This document shows, in pieces, positions 17,179 through 26,330 of a DNA stretch of 64,000 nt. Origin of the DNA: Tamlana crocina. GTDB lineage: Bacteria > Bacteroidota > Bacteroidia > Flavobacteriales > Flavobacteriaceae. Position numbers and translations under genes: made by a program. The DNA lies in NCBI GenBank assembly GCA_040429635.1, contig CP158972.1:1002001-1066000 (forward strand), given 5' to 3'. The notes under the pieces are model-generated. The model had not been told where the DNA came from and made no database searches. It saw only the letters and a program-made list of their open reading frames with translations. The stretch's first letter is position 1, and every line of letters begins with the position of its first letter.

Positions 17179-18528
17179 ATGAAAATTATTATTGCCGGAG
17201 CTGGTGAAGTTGGGTTTCATTTAGCAAAACTGTTGTCTTACGAATCTCAAGAGATTACTTTAATAGACCCAGATAAAGATAGTTTAGTTTACGCCGATAC
17301 GCATTTAGATATTAAGGTTATACGTGGTGACGCCACTTCAATAGCGGTATTGAAAGACGCCCGCGTGGAGTCTTCAGATCTTTTTATTGCCGTAACATCC
17401 AGTGAAACTACCAATATTACCGTTTGCGTTTTGGCCAAGCAGTTGGGGTCGCAAAAAACCATTGCTAGAATTTCGAATACCGAATTTATCCGGCATAAAG
17501 AAGAAATTGGATTTACCGAATTTGGTATCGATGAGTTGATTTCTCCGGAGTCGTTGGCGGCTGCTGAGATTGAATTATCGTTAAAACAATCGTCGTTCAA
17601 TGATACCTACGAGTTCGAAAACGGTGCATTAACCATGGTGGGGCTAACGCTTTCCAGGTCGGCATCCTTCGTGGGTAAGACGGTAAAGGAAGCGGCCCGA
17701 ATATTTCCAGAAATTCATTTTGTGCCTATTGCCATTCAGCGTTTTGGTACCCAGTACACGCTTATTCCCAGAGGTGATACGGTATTTAAAAGAGGCGATA
17801 GTGTAGTGTTTATTACCAATGAAGGTGGGGCTGAAGATTTATGCCGCTTAACTGGTAAAGCCAACCGCGATATAAAAAATGTGATGATTTTGGGCGGTAC
17901 CCAAATTGGTTTTAAAACAGCTCGTGATTTATCGAAAAAGGGATTTAACGTAAAACTGTTTGAAGCCAACCGAGAGCGCGCTTTTGATATTGCTGATGAA
18001 TTGCCCAACGTATTGGTAATCAATAGCGATGGGAAAAACGTTGATGTGCTTGAGGAAGAGAATATTTCCGATATGGACGCCTTTATTGCTGTTGGAGATA
18101 ATTCAGAAACCAATATCATGTCCTGTTTGGTGGCCAAATCCAAAGAGGTTAAAAAGACCGTGGCTTTGGTGGAAAACATGGATTATTTTGAACTGTCGCA
18201 TTCGGTGGGTATTGAAACCTTGATCAATAAAAAGCTGCTCGCTGCCAACACCATTTTTAGATATATTAGAAAAGGGGAAGTTGTGGCGATGACCAAACTG
18301 AACAATATGAATGCCGAATTGTTGGAGTTTGAAGTAAAATCGACTTCAGCCATTTGTAATAAATACATTAAAAATATTGACTTCCCGAGGTCGGCCATTA
18401 TTGGTGGTGTGGTTAGAAATGGAGAGGGAATCATTGCCTTGGGCGACTTTAAAATCCGTGAGGGCGACCGCATTGTAGTGTGCAGTTTATTGCAGTCTAT
18501 AAAAGGCGTTGAACGATTATTCCGCTAA
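17179..18528 (+). CDS. trkA: Trk potassium uptake regulatory subunit TrkA
   Basis: Peripheral NAD(H)-binding subunit that gates the TrkH potassium channel. The 449-residue protein is a tandem duplication: TrkA_N Rossmann domain with GAGEVG (6-11), TrkA_C domain, second TrkA_N domain with ILGGTQIGF at about 236-244, second TrkA_C domain ending in IVVCSLLQSIKGVERLF. It stops two bases before trkH, so the two subunits are co-translated. Confidence 0.96.
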   Translation: MKIIIAGAGEVGFHLAKLLSYESQEITLIDPDKDSLVYADTHLDIKVIRGDATSIAVLKDARVESSDLFIAVTSSETTNITVCVLAKQLGSQKTIARISNTEFIRHKEEIGFTEFGIDELISPESLAAAEIELSLKQSSFNDTYEFENGALTMVGLTLSRSASFVGKTVKEAARIFPEIHFVPIAIQRFGTQYTLIPRGDTVFKRGDSVVFITNEGGAEDLCRLTGKANRDIKNVMILGGTQIGFKTARDLSKKGFNVKLFEANRERAFDIADELPNVLVINSDGKNVDVLEEENISDMDAFIAVGDNSETNIMSCLVAKSKEVKKTVALVENMDYFELSHSVGIETLINKKLLAANTIFRYIRKGEVVAMTKLNNMNAELLEFEVKSTSAICNKYIKNIDFPRSAIIGGVVRNGEGIIALGDFKIREGDRIVVCSLLQSIKGVERLFR

Positions 18529-18530
18529 AC

Positions 18531-20024
18531 ATGAAACTTAACTATCAAATTATTTTTCATATTCTCGGGCTGCTATTGCTTTTCAATGGTGGGTTCATGT
18601 TGCTGTCGGCACTCATCAGTTTTGTGTATAACGACGGGGTTACCTTAGAGTTGTTTTTGTCTGGGGCAAGCATATCGCTTATAGGTGGGATTGCTATGCT
18701 GGTTACCCGAAAACACCGTAAGGAAATCAATAAACGTGAAGGTTATATCGTGGTGAGTTTTGGTTGGATTATCATGTCGCTCTCTGGAGCTGTGCCTTAT
18801 GTTTTAACCGATAGTATATCGAATTTTACTGGTGCGTTTTTCGAAACCATGTCAGGGTACACCACTACGGGAGCCTCTATTTTAAACGATATTGAAGCCG
18901 TGCCCAAAGGCGTTTTGTTTTGGAGGAGTTTAACCCATTGGATTGGAGGTATGGGAATTATCGTTTTAGCGATTGCCATTTTGCCTTTACTGGGTATTGG
19001 AGGGATGCAGCTTTTCGCAGCTGAAGCCCCTGGGCCGAGTGCCGATAAATTACACCCCAGAATAACCGATACGGCCAAACGTTTGTGGCTTATTTATTTT
19101 GGATATACCGCAGCAGAAACCTTGTTGCTTAGTTTGGCAGGCATGTCGTTTTTTGATGCCATTAACCATGCGCTGTGTACGCTTTCCACGGGTGGGTTTT
19201 CAACTAAAAATGCCAGTGTGGCCTATTGGAATGGAGACCCCGTAATCCAGTACATCATCATTTTATTTATGTTTTTGGCGGGGACCAATTTCGTTTTGAG
19301 TTATTTTGCTTTTAAAGGAAAAGTGCAAAAAGTATTGAAGGATGAAGAGTTCAAATTGTATTTTAAGTTTATAGCCATTTTTACCTTAATCGCTTCGGTG
19401 CTTATTTATTTTAGGGCTGATGTTTCGGTATCTTCCATAGACCATCCTATGGTTTGGGGCGAGGCCGAAAGTGCGTTTAGGCACGGGTTGTTTCAAGTGC
19501 TTTCCGTAATAACCACAACGGGTTTTGTTACGGCCGATTACACAATGTGGACACCATTTTTGGTGGTGTTTTTCTTCGGACTCATGTTTTTGGGCGGTTC
19601 GGCTGGTAGTACTTCGGGAGGCGTTAAAGTTGTGCGCCACCTCATACTCATCAAAAATGGTTTTTTGGAGTTTAAACGCACGTTGCACCCTAGCGCGATT
19701 TTGCCTGTTCGCTACAATAAAAGAGCCATTTCGGGCGATATTGTATTCAACATATTAGGTTTTTTCATTTTGTACATGCTCTCCTTTATTATTGGGGCAT
19801 TGGTGTTTTCCATGTTTGGTCTTGATTTTAAGTCGGCCATTGGTTTAGCAGCATCCACACTTGGTAATGTGGGGCCCGCTTTGGGCGATTTTGGCCCGGT
19901 AAACAATTACGCAGCCTTGCCTGGTTTGGGGCAATGGTGGGCGTCCTTTTTAATGCTTATTGGCCGTTTGGAACTCTTTACCGTTCTTATTTTGTTTACG
20001 CCTTTCTTTTGGCGGAATAGGTAG
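18531..20024 (+). CDS. trkH: Trk potassium channel subunit TrkH
   Basis: Integral-membrane potassium uptake subunit partnered with TrkA. The 497-residue protein contains the four pseudo-repeats of the superfamily of K transporters, each with a pore loop: SGYTTTGASI, CTLSTGGFST, SVITTTGFVT and STLGNVGPALG. The selectivity-filter glycines are present in all four. Length and topology are normal. Gene order trkA-trkH is a standard operon. Confidence 0.96.
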   Translation: MKLNYQIIFHILGLLLLFNGGFMLLSALISFVYNDGVTLELFLSGASISLIGGIAMLVTRKHRKEINKREGYIVVSFGWIIMSLSGAVPYVLTDSISNFTGAFFETMSGYTTTGASILNDIEAVPKGVLFWRSLTHWIGGMGIIVLAIAILPLLGIGGMQLFAAEAPGPSADKLHPRITDTAKRLWLIYFGYTAAETLLLSLAGMSFFDAINHALCTLSTGGFSTKNASVAYWNGDPVIQYIIILFMFLAGTNFVLSYFAFKGKVQKVLKDEEFKLYFKFIAIFTLIASVLIYFRADVSVSSIDHPMVWGEAESAFRHGLFQVLSVITTTGFVTADYTMWTPFLVVFFFGLMFLGGSAGSTSGGVKVVRHLILIKNGFLEFKRTLHPSAILPVRYNKRAISGDIVFNILGFFILYMLSFIIGALVFSMFGLDFKSAIGLAASTLGNVGPALGDFGPVNNYAALPGLGQWWASFLMLIGRLELFTVLILFTPFFWRNR

Positions 20025-20185
20025 TTTTTTTATAGATTGTTATCACCTGCATTTAAGCATTTATCCTATTTTGAAATTTACTTTTTAGGAGGTGAATGTG
20101 TTTTCCTAGCCTAGAACATCAGGGTATACTGTAACTTTTTAGTTGGTTTTTATACTGATATATTGAATTTAAATCTTCAGTAATT

Positions 20186-20446
20186 ATGAGCTTTGGTGTT
20201 GTGCAATCCGCGATTACTTCAATTAGAAATAATTTGAATCAGCTTTCAAAACGAAATGGTTCAAATACATTATCGGTTTCTAAAAAGAAGAAGTATGAAA
20301 CTAAAGCTGAAACTCTAAGTTCTTATGAATTGAAAAAGTTAAAGGATAGGATTTTACAGGAAAATAGAGCAATAAAAAGAAAACAGATTTTATTTGTTGC
20401 TATAATACTTTCAGTTATAATTGCTGTGCTTTTGTATTTTATGTAA
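20186..20446 (+). CDS. Small single-pass membrane protein, unknown
   Basis: Unrecognised 86-residue protein. The first 65 residues are polar and Lys/Ser-rich with a predicted helical or coiled stretch (SSYELKKLKDRILQENRAIK); residues 67-85 (ILFVAIILSVIIAVLLYF) form one hydrophobic C-terminal membrane anchor, so it may be a tail-anchored protein. No partner is evident; neighbours are trkH and a lipoprotein, both in the same direction. Confidence 0.55.
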   Translation: MSFGVVQSAITSIRNNLNQLSKRNGSNTLSVSKKKKYETKAETLSSYELKKLKDRILQENRAIKRKQILFVAIILSVIIAVLLYFM

Positions 20447-20522
20447 AAAGTAACCAAACGTTTTTCTGGTGCTAATGGAATGATTTTTGTTTCAGCAATT
20501 GTAAGCTATTCAAACGAGACTC

Positions 20523-21029
20523 ATGAAACAAGTATTCTATTTCTTTGCTCTATTATTTTTATTCAATTGCACAGAAAAAAGCAATAAAAAAAATCACTCG
20601 ATTATCGGTAAAACTTTTTCGGAACTGAAGCATGTTGAACATCTATCAAATTACGGGAAAATAAGTGATACGGTAATTTATGGTGATTATGTGGGTGCAA
20701 AGCACGGTATTTTGCATTTACAAAACCGAAATCAAAATTTAATCTTGTTTAACAGAGTTGAAAGGGGGGCTTCTTTAGAAAGAGAATATAATGTTTTGGA
20801 TACTTTGGTGATACCGAGAGAAGGTGATTCTAAATTTGTTACAATTGGATATTGTCAAATTAATAACAAAAACGACGAAAATCTAATCGTATTAGCAAAG
20901 AAAACGGATAGCTTAAAAATAAAAACCATTTTTAAAGCTTGGCGTGCCAATACCAAATCGGAGAAAATTGAACCCGTCAATCACTTGGATAGCATCAATT
21001 GTTTTAACGAATGGTTTGAACCATTCTAA
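20523..21029 (+). CDS. Predicted lipoprotein of unknown function
   Basis: Unrecognised 168-residue protein with a short signal peptide ending in a lipobox (FLFNCTEK, Cys16), so it is probably anchored to a membrane on the periplasmic or outer side. The remainder is strand-rich with several N/K/D stretches and two later cysteines. It stands alone before the terminator facing the aminotransferase gene. No function can be inferred. Confidence 0.6.
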   Translation: MKQVFYFFALLFLFNCTEKSNKKNHSIIGKTFSELKHVEHLSNYGKISDTVIYGDYVGAKHGILHLQNRNQNLILFNRVERGASLEREYNVLDTLVIPREGDSKFVTIGYCQINNKNDENLIVLAKKTDSLKIKTIFKAWRANTKSEKIEPVNHLDSINCFNEWFEPF

Positions 21030-21050
21030 AGCAGTCAGATGGTAAACAAA

Positions 21051-21088
21051 AAAAACCTGTCAAATTCAAGGAATCTTACAGGCTTTTT
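21051..21088. terminator. Terminator between lipoprotein gene and aminotransferase gene
   Basis: CCTGT (21056-21060) and ACAGG (21078-21082), continued beyond one mismatch by A and T runs on the two outer sides. It lies between convergent genes and could serve both. Confidence 0.55.
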
Positions 21089-21109
21089 AAATTTATAGGC
21101 TCGATTAAA

Positions 21110-22294
21110 TTAGCTCACGGCTTCTTTAATACGTTTCATAGCTTCGATAATTTGCTCGTTTGAAGCGGCATAAGAAATCCTGATACAATCTGGGTTTCCA
21201 AAAGCTTCACCGGTAACGGTAGCTACAAGGGCTTCTTCCAATAGGAACAATGAAAAATCTGAAGCATTGTTTATTTTCTTGCCTTTTAATGTTTTTCCGA
21301 AGAAGTGTGTTACGTTAGGGAACACATAAAAAGCACCATCGGGCACGTTGCACTTAAAGCCTTCAATGTCGTTCAATAAATCTAAGATTAAATCGCGACG
21401 TTGCTTAAACTCGTCGATCATGTATTTTACCTTTTCGGGCGATTCGGTACAAGCAGTGATAACGGCACGTTGAGCGATACAGTTGGCACCACTAGTAGCC
21501 TGACCTTGCAATTTGTTGCAGGCACGAGCTATTTTTTCTGGAGCACCAATGTACCCAATACGCCATCCCGTCATAGCAAACGCTTTCGATACACCGTTTA
21601 CGGTAATAGTACGGTCGTACATGTCTTCGAATTCGGCAATACTGGTATGGCCTTCTCCGTAGTTGATGTGTTCGTAAATTTCATCCGAAACCACATAAAT
21701 GTCTGGGTATTTTGCTAAAACATCAACCAATGCTTTCAATTCGTCTTTGCTGTACACCGAACCACTTGGGTTACAAGGTGAACTGAACCACATCATTTTG
21801 GTTTTAGGGGTAATGGCTGCTTCCAATTGCTCGGCAGTCATTTTAAAATCGGTAGCGATAGTGGTTTTAACTTCCACAGGAACACCTCCGAATAATTTCA
21901 CGATATCTGCGTAGCTTACCCAGTAAGGACAAGGTAAAATCACCTCGTCGCCATCGTTAATCATCACTCCGGCAACGTTGAACAACGATTGTTTTGCACC
22001 CGTTGAAACCACCACTTGCGATGGTGTGTAAGTAAGGTTGTTGTCGCGCTTAAACTTGGTGATGATAGCCTCTTTTAAGTCGGCGTAACCATCAACGGGC
22101 GAATACGAATTGTAATTGTCGTTAATGGCTTGAATAGCGGCCTCTTTAATAAAATCGGGGGTGTTAAAGTCTGGCTCACCAAGGCTTAAACCAATAATAT
22201 CTTTGCCTTCGCCTCTTAATTCTCTTGCTTTGGCTGCCATGGCCAACGTAGCAGAAGTGGCCATGTTTAAAATTCTATCAGATAGTAATTGCAT
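21110..22294 (-). CDS. Class I/II pyridoxal-phosphate aminotransferase, aspartate aminotransferase type
   Basis: Type 1b aspartate aminotransferase-like enzyme of 394 residues, transferring the amino group of aspartate (or an aromatic amino acid) to 2-oxoglutarate. The PLP lysine is Lys237 in VNGVSKAFAMTGWRIG; SLGEPDFNTPDF, SSPCNPSGSVYS and the DEIYEHI motif with the cofactor-binding Asp and Tyr are present. Substrate choice cannot be fixed from sequence alone. It follows the desaturase gene by 25 bases on the same strand, so the two are probably co-transcribed. Confidence 0.9.
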   Translation of the reverse strand: MQLLSDRILNMATSATLAMAAKARELRGEGKDIIGLSLGEPDFNTPDFIKEAAIQAINDNYNSYSPVDGYADLKEAIITKFKRDNNLTYTPSQVVVSTGAKQSLFNVAGVMINDGDEVILPCPYWVSYADIVKLFGGVPVEVKTTIATDFKMTAEQLEAAITPKTKMMWFSSPCNPSGSVYSKDELKALVDVLAKYPDIYVVSDEIYEHINYGEGHTSIAEFEDMYDRTITVNGVSKAFAMTGWRIGYIGAPEKIARACNKLQGQATSGANCIAQRAVITACTESPEKVKYMIDEFKQRRDLILDLLNDIEGFKCNVPDGAFYVFPNVTHFFGKTLKGKKINNASDFSLFLLEEALVATVTGEAFGNPDCIRISYAASNEQIIEAMKRIKEAVS

Positions 22295-22319
22295 GAAATT
22301 TAGTTAAATAAATTTGTGA

Positions 22320-23420
22320 TTAGAATTGCAGAGCCGGTTTTCTTCCCATTTCCCTTAAATATTTAAAGTGGGAAATGATGGCGCTGCGGGTTGTTTTATA
22401 TTCGTTATAGGGTAAATTAAATTCTTTAGCCGTTTCTCTAACAATTTTAGAGATTTTGGTGTAGTGCACATGGCTGATGTGCGGAAAAATATGATGCTCC
22501 ACTTGGTGGTTTAATCCGCCGGTAAACCAGTTTACAATCTTGTTTTTTGTACTGAAATTGATGGTGGTTTTCAATTGATGAATGGCCCAAGTGTTTTTCA
22601 TGGTGCCATCTTTTTCGGGTAGCGGCATTTCAGCCTCGTTCATAACGTGCGCCAATTGGAATACCACACTCAAAATTAAACCAGCAGTATAGTGCATTAC
22701 GAAAAAGCCGATTAAAATTTTCCACCAAGCAATATCTAAAATCAGCATGGGGATAACAATCCAAATGCTCACATAAATAATTTTTGAAATGACCAATTTG
22801 CTCCAATTCCAAACTGGATTTGGGAATTTTCCGTAAGACAACTTGCGTTTCATATAACGGCGCATTTGTTGCCAATCGGTAGTAATTGCCCAGTTGATGG
22901 TCAATAGTCCGTACAGTAAAATGGAATAATAATGTTGAAAACGGTGGTACCATTTCCATTCAGAATGTTTTGTGAAACGCAGGATTCGTCCAGCATCCAA
23001 ATCTTCATCATGGCCGTGTACGTTAGTGTAGGTGTGGTGCAGTACGTTGTGCTGTACTTTCCAGTTGTAAACATTTCCGGCAAGGATGTAAATACTGCTT
23101 CCCATTAAACGATTAACCCATTCTTTATTTGAAAACGAACCGTGGTTGCCATCGTGCATCACGTTCATGCCCACGCCGGCCATGCCCACGCCCATAACAA
23201 TGGTTAAAAGCAATTGGGCCCAACCTGGCAGGTTTAAGGTCAATAACAAGAAATAAGGTGTTAAAAACAGGGAGAACATCACGATGGTTTTTACCCAAAT
23301 TTTCCAATTTCCCGTACGCTTTATTTGGTTTTCCTTAAAATAAGCGTTTACCCTTTTGTTTAGTGTTCTGAAAAATTTAGCAGAGTCAGTTCTTGAAAAT
23401 GAAAGTGCTTGTTTTGTCAT
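22320..23420 (-). CDS. Membrane fatty-acid desaturase
   Basis: Di-iron acyl-lipid or acyl-CoA desaturase of the membrane FA_desaturase family. The three histidine boxes are intact: HDGNH (89-93), HNVLHH (124-129) and HQVEHH (305-310), the last being the HQ/EHH type of front-end (delta-5/6-like) enzymes. Hydrophobic pairs at about 48-90 and 215-260 give four membrane segments. No fused cytochrome b5 domain is present in the 366 residues, so an external electron donor is needed. Probable role is membrane fluidity or polyunsaturated fatty acid formation; regiospecificity is unknown. A TATCTTTG -7 box stands upstream. Confidence 0.9.
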   Translation of the reverse strand: MTKQALSFSRTDSAKFFRTLNKRVNAYFKENQIKRTGNWKIWVKTIVMFSLFLTPYFLLLTLNLPGWAQLLLTIVMGVGMAGVGMNVMHDGNHGSFSNKEWVNRLMGSSIYILAGNVYNWKVQHNVLHHTYTNVHGHDEDLDAGRILRFTKHSEWKWYHRFQHYYSILLYGLLTINWAITTDWQQMRRYMKRKLSYGKFPNPVWNWSKLVISKIIYVSIWIVIPMLILDIAWWKILIGFFVMHYTAGLILSVVFQLAHVMNEAEMPLPEKDGTMKNTWAIHQLKTTINFSTKNKIVNWFTGGLNHQVEHHIFPHISHVHYTKISKIVRETAKEFNLPYNEYKTTRSAIISHFKYLREMGRKPALQF

Positions 23421-23474
23421 GCTGGCTTTTTAATATGATTAATTTTTTTAATTTGATTGATCATACCCGGAGGG

Positions 23475-23482
23475 CAAAGATA
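23475..23482 (-). promoter_or_regulatory. Predicted -7 box for desaturase-aminotransferase unit
   Basis: The minus strand reads TATCTTTG, a TANNTTTG match identical to that of rpsO, 55 bases before the desaturase ATG. No well-spaced TTG was found. Confidence 0.5.
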
Positions 23483-23512
23483 GGTATAAACCCAATTAAG
23501 TTGTAACGAATT

Positions 23513-23547
23513 TTTGTAAAAATATGTATTTAAAAACCATATTTTTG
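23513..23547 (+). promoter_or_regulatory. Promoter of rsmG
   Basis: TTTG (23513-23516), a 23-base spacer and TATTTTTG (23540-23547), 18 bases before the ATG. The spacing is at the long end for this promoter class. Confidence 0.55.
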
Positions 23548-23564
23548 TTGAAAATTTAACATCG

Positions 23565-24194
23565 ATGGACCTTATTTTAAAGTATTTTCCAAATCTTACC
23601 GAAAAGCAGATTGAGCAGTTTAAAAAGTTGGAATTGCTTTACCAAGATTGGAATTTAAAAATAAACGTGGTATCGCGTAAAGATATTGACGAACTGTACT
23701 TAAGGCACGTGCTGCACTCACTGGGCATTGCCAAGGTATTAAGCTTTAAATCGGGTTCAAAAATATTGGATGTAGGCACCGGTGGCGGATTTCCCGGTGT
23801 GCCGCTGGCCATTTTGTACCCCGAATGTTCGTTCCATTTAGTGGATAGCATCGCCAAAAAACTGAAGGTGGTCGATGAGGTGGTTGATGGGCTAGGGCTT
23901 ACCAATGTAAAAACCACACACAGTAGAGTAGAGGATACCGACGGGCAATACGATTTTATTGTGAGCCGTGCCGTGGCGGCCATGCCCACTTTTGTACGTT
24001 GGGTAAAGGGTAAAATAGCCAAAGAACAACGCCACGAACTTAAAAATGGTATTCTGTATTTAAAAGGAGGCGATTTAACCGAAGAACTTCAAGATTACCG
24101 CACCACGACCATTTACAATTTAAGCGATTTTTATACCGAAGATTTTTTTGAAACCAAAAAAGTGGTGCATTTGCCTTTGAAATATAAAGGGTAA
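23565..24194 (+). CDS. rsmG: 16S rRNA guanine-527 N7-methyltransferase
   Basis: Methylates G527 of 16S rRNA in the 530 loop (also named gidB). The 209-residue protein has normal length and the SAM-binding motif ILDVGTGGGFPGVPLAI, preceded by YLRHVLHSLGIA and followed by HSRVEDTDGQYDFIVSRAVA. It is monocistronic, converging on the TPR gene. Confidence 0.96.
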   Translation: MDLILKYFPNLTEKQIEQFKKLELLYQDWNLKINVVSRKDIDELYLRHVLHSLGIAKVLSFKSGSKILDVGTGGGFPGVPLAILYPECSFHLVDSIAKKLKVVDEVVDGLGLTNVKTTHSRVEDTDGQYDFIVSRAVAAMPTFVRWVKGKIAKEQRHELKNGILYLKGGDLTEELQDYRTTTIYNLSDFYTEDFFETKKVVHLPLKYKG

Positions 24195-24214
24195 GCTTTT
24201 GTTGTGCGATAGCG

Positions 24215-24315
24215 AGGGAATCTGTTGAATTAATGCTTTGATTTATGAGATTGCCACACTTCGACTGCGCTCAGTGCAGGCTGTATCCGCTTGCAATGAC
24301 ACGAGAGTGTTCCCT
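24215..24315. repeat. Degenerate intergenic palindromic repeat
   Basis: The gap between rsmG and the TPR gene holds ATTGCCACACTTCGACTGCG and, further on, TTGCAATGACA, both recognisable pieces of the window's palindromic repeat family, inside a loose inverted pair AGGGAA (24215-24220)/TTCCCT (24310-24315). No typical terminator is seen here. Confidence 0.5.
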
Positions 24316-24340
24316 AAATTAAAGTTTCCGTTCAGAAAGT

Positions 24341-25297
24341 TTATAATTTAGCAATCAGCCCAATATTGTTACTGAAATAATAATATTGGTTTTGAAACCA
24401 ATACGTATTGCTATAAGGTTCAATGGTATTAACATCCTGCGGAATGGAAAGAATGTCGTTGGCACGCTTAAAATTCGTTTTGGCATTCTCAACATCTTTT
24501 AATTTGTAGTACGAAATGGCCAAGCCCAAGTGGGCATCAAAATCGTTGGCATCAAAGGCGATGGCTTTTTTAAAATCTGAAATGGCATCCGTAAATTTTC
24601 CCAACATTAAATGCGAAGCCCCACGGTAAAAATAAGCAAAAGCGTGGTTGCTGTTTAAACGGATGGCTTTGTTCAGGTCGTCGTTGGCCTGTTGGTAATA
24701 TTTAATGTCCATATAAAATGCTCCACGGTTGTAAAAGGCATCGGCCGAAGGTTCAATATAAATCGCCGTACTATAATCTTGGGCTGCTTTTTCGTAGTTT
24801 TCCAAAGCGCGGTAGGCCGCAGCACGAAGTATGTAAGTGTTGGGCTGGTTGGGCACTTTTTTAATCACGGTGTTAAAATCCTTAATCGCTTCCTCGTATT
24901 CGCCCAACTCAAACTTTACGCAAGCCAAGCTATACAGGGCGTCAATAAAACTGTCGTCCAACATATAGGCTTTGGCATAGTCTTCCTTGGCTCCGGTAAA
25001 ATCCTTTATGCTAAATCGGGAGTTGCCCCGGTTGTAATAGGTGTCGGCATCGGGGGCTTCCACGATGATTTTTGAGTAATCGACAATAGCGCCGCCGTAA
25101 TCGCCCATATCGTTTTTGGCCAAGGCACGGTAAAAATAAGCGTCCCAGTTTTTGGGGTCTAAAGCTATGGCTTGGGTAAGGAGTTCTATTTTTTCGTTGG
25201 AATTGTTGCTGCGTTTGGCCTGCCTCAATAATTTATTGGCTTGCGCAAACCCGATAAACGGAACGATAATAAGTAGGAGAAGGATTTTGTTTTTCAT
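24341..25297 (-). CDS. Exported TPR-repeat protein
   Basis: The 318-residue protein has a signal peptide (MKNKILLLLIIVPFIGFAQA) and then about seven tetratricopeptide repeats, recognisable by recurring W/Y-G-A-Y-x-F/YRALAKN and AIxDFxKAI cores; TPR arrays are scaffolds for protein-protein contact. Probably periplasmic. No enzymatic domain is present. It is monocistronic and convergent with rsmG. Partners are unknown. Confidence 0.85.
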   Translation of the reverse strand: MKNKILLLLIIVPFIGFAQANKLLRQAKRSNNSNEKIELLTQAIALDPKNWDAYFYRALAKNDMGDYGGAIVDYSKIIVEAPDADTYYNRGNSRFSIKDFTGAKEDYAKAYMLDDSFIDALYSLACVKFELGEYEEAIKDFNTVIKKVPNQPNTYILRAAAYRALENYEKAAQDYSTAIYIEPSADAFYNRGAFYMDIKYYQQANDDLNKAIRLNSNHAFAYFYRGASHLMLGKFTDAISDFKKAIAFDANDFDAHLGLAISYYKLKDVENAKTNFKRANDILSIPQDVNTIEPYSNTYWFQNQYYYFSNNIGLIAKL

Positions 25298-25405
25298 AGC
25301 GGTAAAGCAACAAATAATGTGCCGTATTTTTCGGAACTAAATTTAGTGATTTTTTTGGATAGTGATTTGTTGCTTTGTAGTTTTTGATATGGGATTTTAA
25401 AAACA

Positions 25406-25430
25406 AAAACGCCCTAAAATGGGCATTTTT
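25406..25430 (-). terminator. Terminator of the accessory minus-strand operon
   Basis: GCCC and GGGC around TAAAAT, extended past a C-A mismatch by runs of A and T. It lies about 60 bases downstream of the Ntn-hydrolase gene stop on the minus strand. Confidence 0.6.
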
Positions 25431-25490
25431 ATTTCAAGTTTTTACGAAATTATGGACTTGTGCAACGTTACCATTGTTGGCAGTTTGTTG

Positions 25491-26315
25491 TTATTCCTTA
25501 AGTTTAATTTTTTGCCGTTTTGATTTGGTAAACTCCTTGTTTAAATCAAGTTGTATTATGTTTTTATTACTCAATTTATAGGATAGAAAAAATTTGTTGT
25601 CTGTAATATCAATAAATGAGGTATAAACTGTTCCTCCACTTCTTCCGTTCTCAAGTTCTCTTGCTGGTTGTCCGGCTTGTCCGAAAGTATTCCCAACTTT
25701 TAAAAGGTTGATTTCGTCTCCATGGTCTTCAAGTTCCGAAATCCTGTTTTCAATGCTCTCATAGCGATGGCAAGGATAATTGCCTGCTTCTGGTTCAGAC
25801 AAGAGATAATTGGTCATAATCAATTTGTTATCCTTAATCCAATGAAGTTTTCTTTTACCATCTACCCATTCAACTACAACTGCTTTTCCCGTTTTATCTC
25901 CGAACATCATATGACTATTGTTCAACGCTATTTTCTCACTTTCCAAAAATTTCAATGCTTCGTCAACTGTTGCGCAATTCGCTAAAATTTTGTCTCCCAA
26001 GTTGTTTTTTGGGTTTTCGTATCCTTTGATTCGCTGTTGTTCAGGTGTAACGGCAGCATCAAAAAAGAGTCCTTTTTCATTAATGCCTCCTTGTGCGAAC
26101 TTGTCCCATCCGTACCATAATCTTGCAAATTTGTTTTTTGACTTTGGTTCAATTTGAATGTACGCATCCACGTCCAAAAAGTAATCTTCACTATTAACAG
26201 CATATATTTTCCCTGTTGCTGAATCAATGTAATAAAGTACCGAACAAGCTGTTGATATTTCGGGTGTCATTAAAATTCCGAATAACATTATTAGTAATAA
26301 TCTAAATCTTTTCAT
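25491..26315 (-). CDS. Exported Ntn-hydrolase, choloylglycine/penicillin-acylase-like
   Basis: Linear-amide C-N hydrolase-like protein of 274 residues. A signal peptide ends at ISTA and exposes Cys24 (CSVLYYI) as a new N-terminus, which is the expected nucleophile of Ntn-hydrolases in the conjugated bile-acid hydrolase/penicillin V acylase group. Later family-like segments include GGINEKGLFFDA and the MTNYLLSEPEAGNYPCHRY block. Substrate is unknown; amides in the periplasm are plausible. It is the last gene of a minus-strand run that starts with a Crp-type regulator, 15 bases after the broken VOC gene. Base composition is AT-richer than the housekeeping genes. Confidence 0.75.
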   Translation of the reverse strand: MKRFRLLLIMLFGILMTPEISTACSVLYYIDSATGKIYAVNSEDYFLDVDAYIQIEPKSKNKFARLWYGWDKFAQGGINEKGLFFDAAVTPEQQRIKGYENPKNNLGDKILANCATVDEALKFLESEKIALNNSHMMFGDKTGKAVVVEWVDGKRKLHWIKDNKLIMTNYLLSEPEAGNYPCHRYESIENRISELEDHGDEINLLKVGNTFGQAGQPARELENGRSGGTVYTSFIDITDNKFFLSYKLSNKNIIQLDLNKEFTKSKRQKIKLKE

Positions 26316-26330
26316 TCTTCTTTTGTTGCG

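Noticed and set aside
20087-20134. Perfect AGGAGGTGA followed by ATG and a 12-codon frame
   Set aside because: SD sites are hardly used in this phylum, the frame is tiny and no terminator or amino-acid bias accompanies it.
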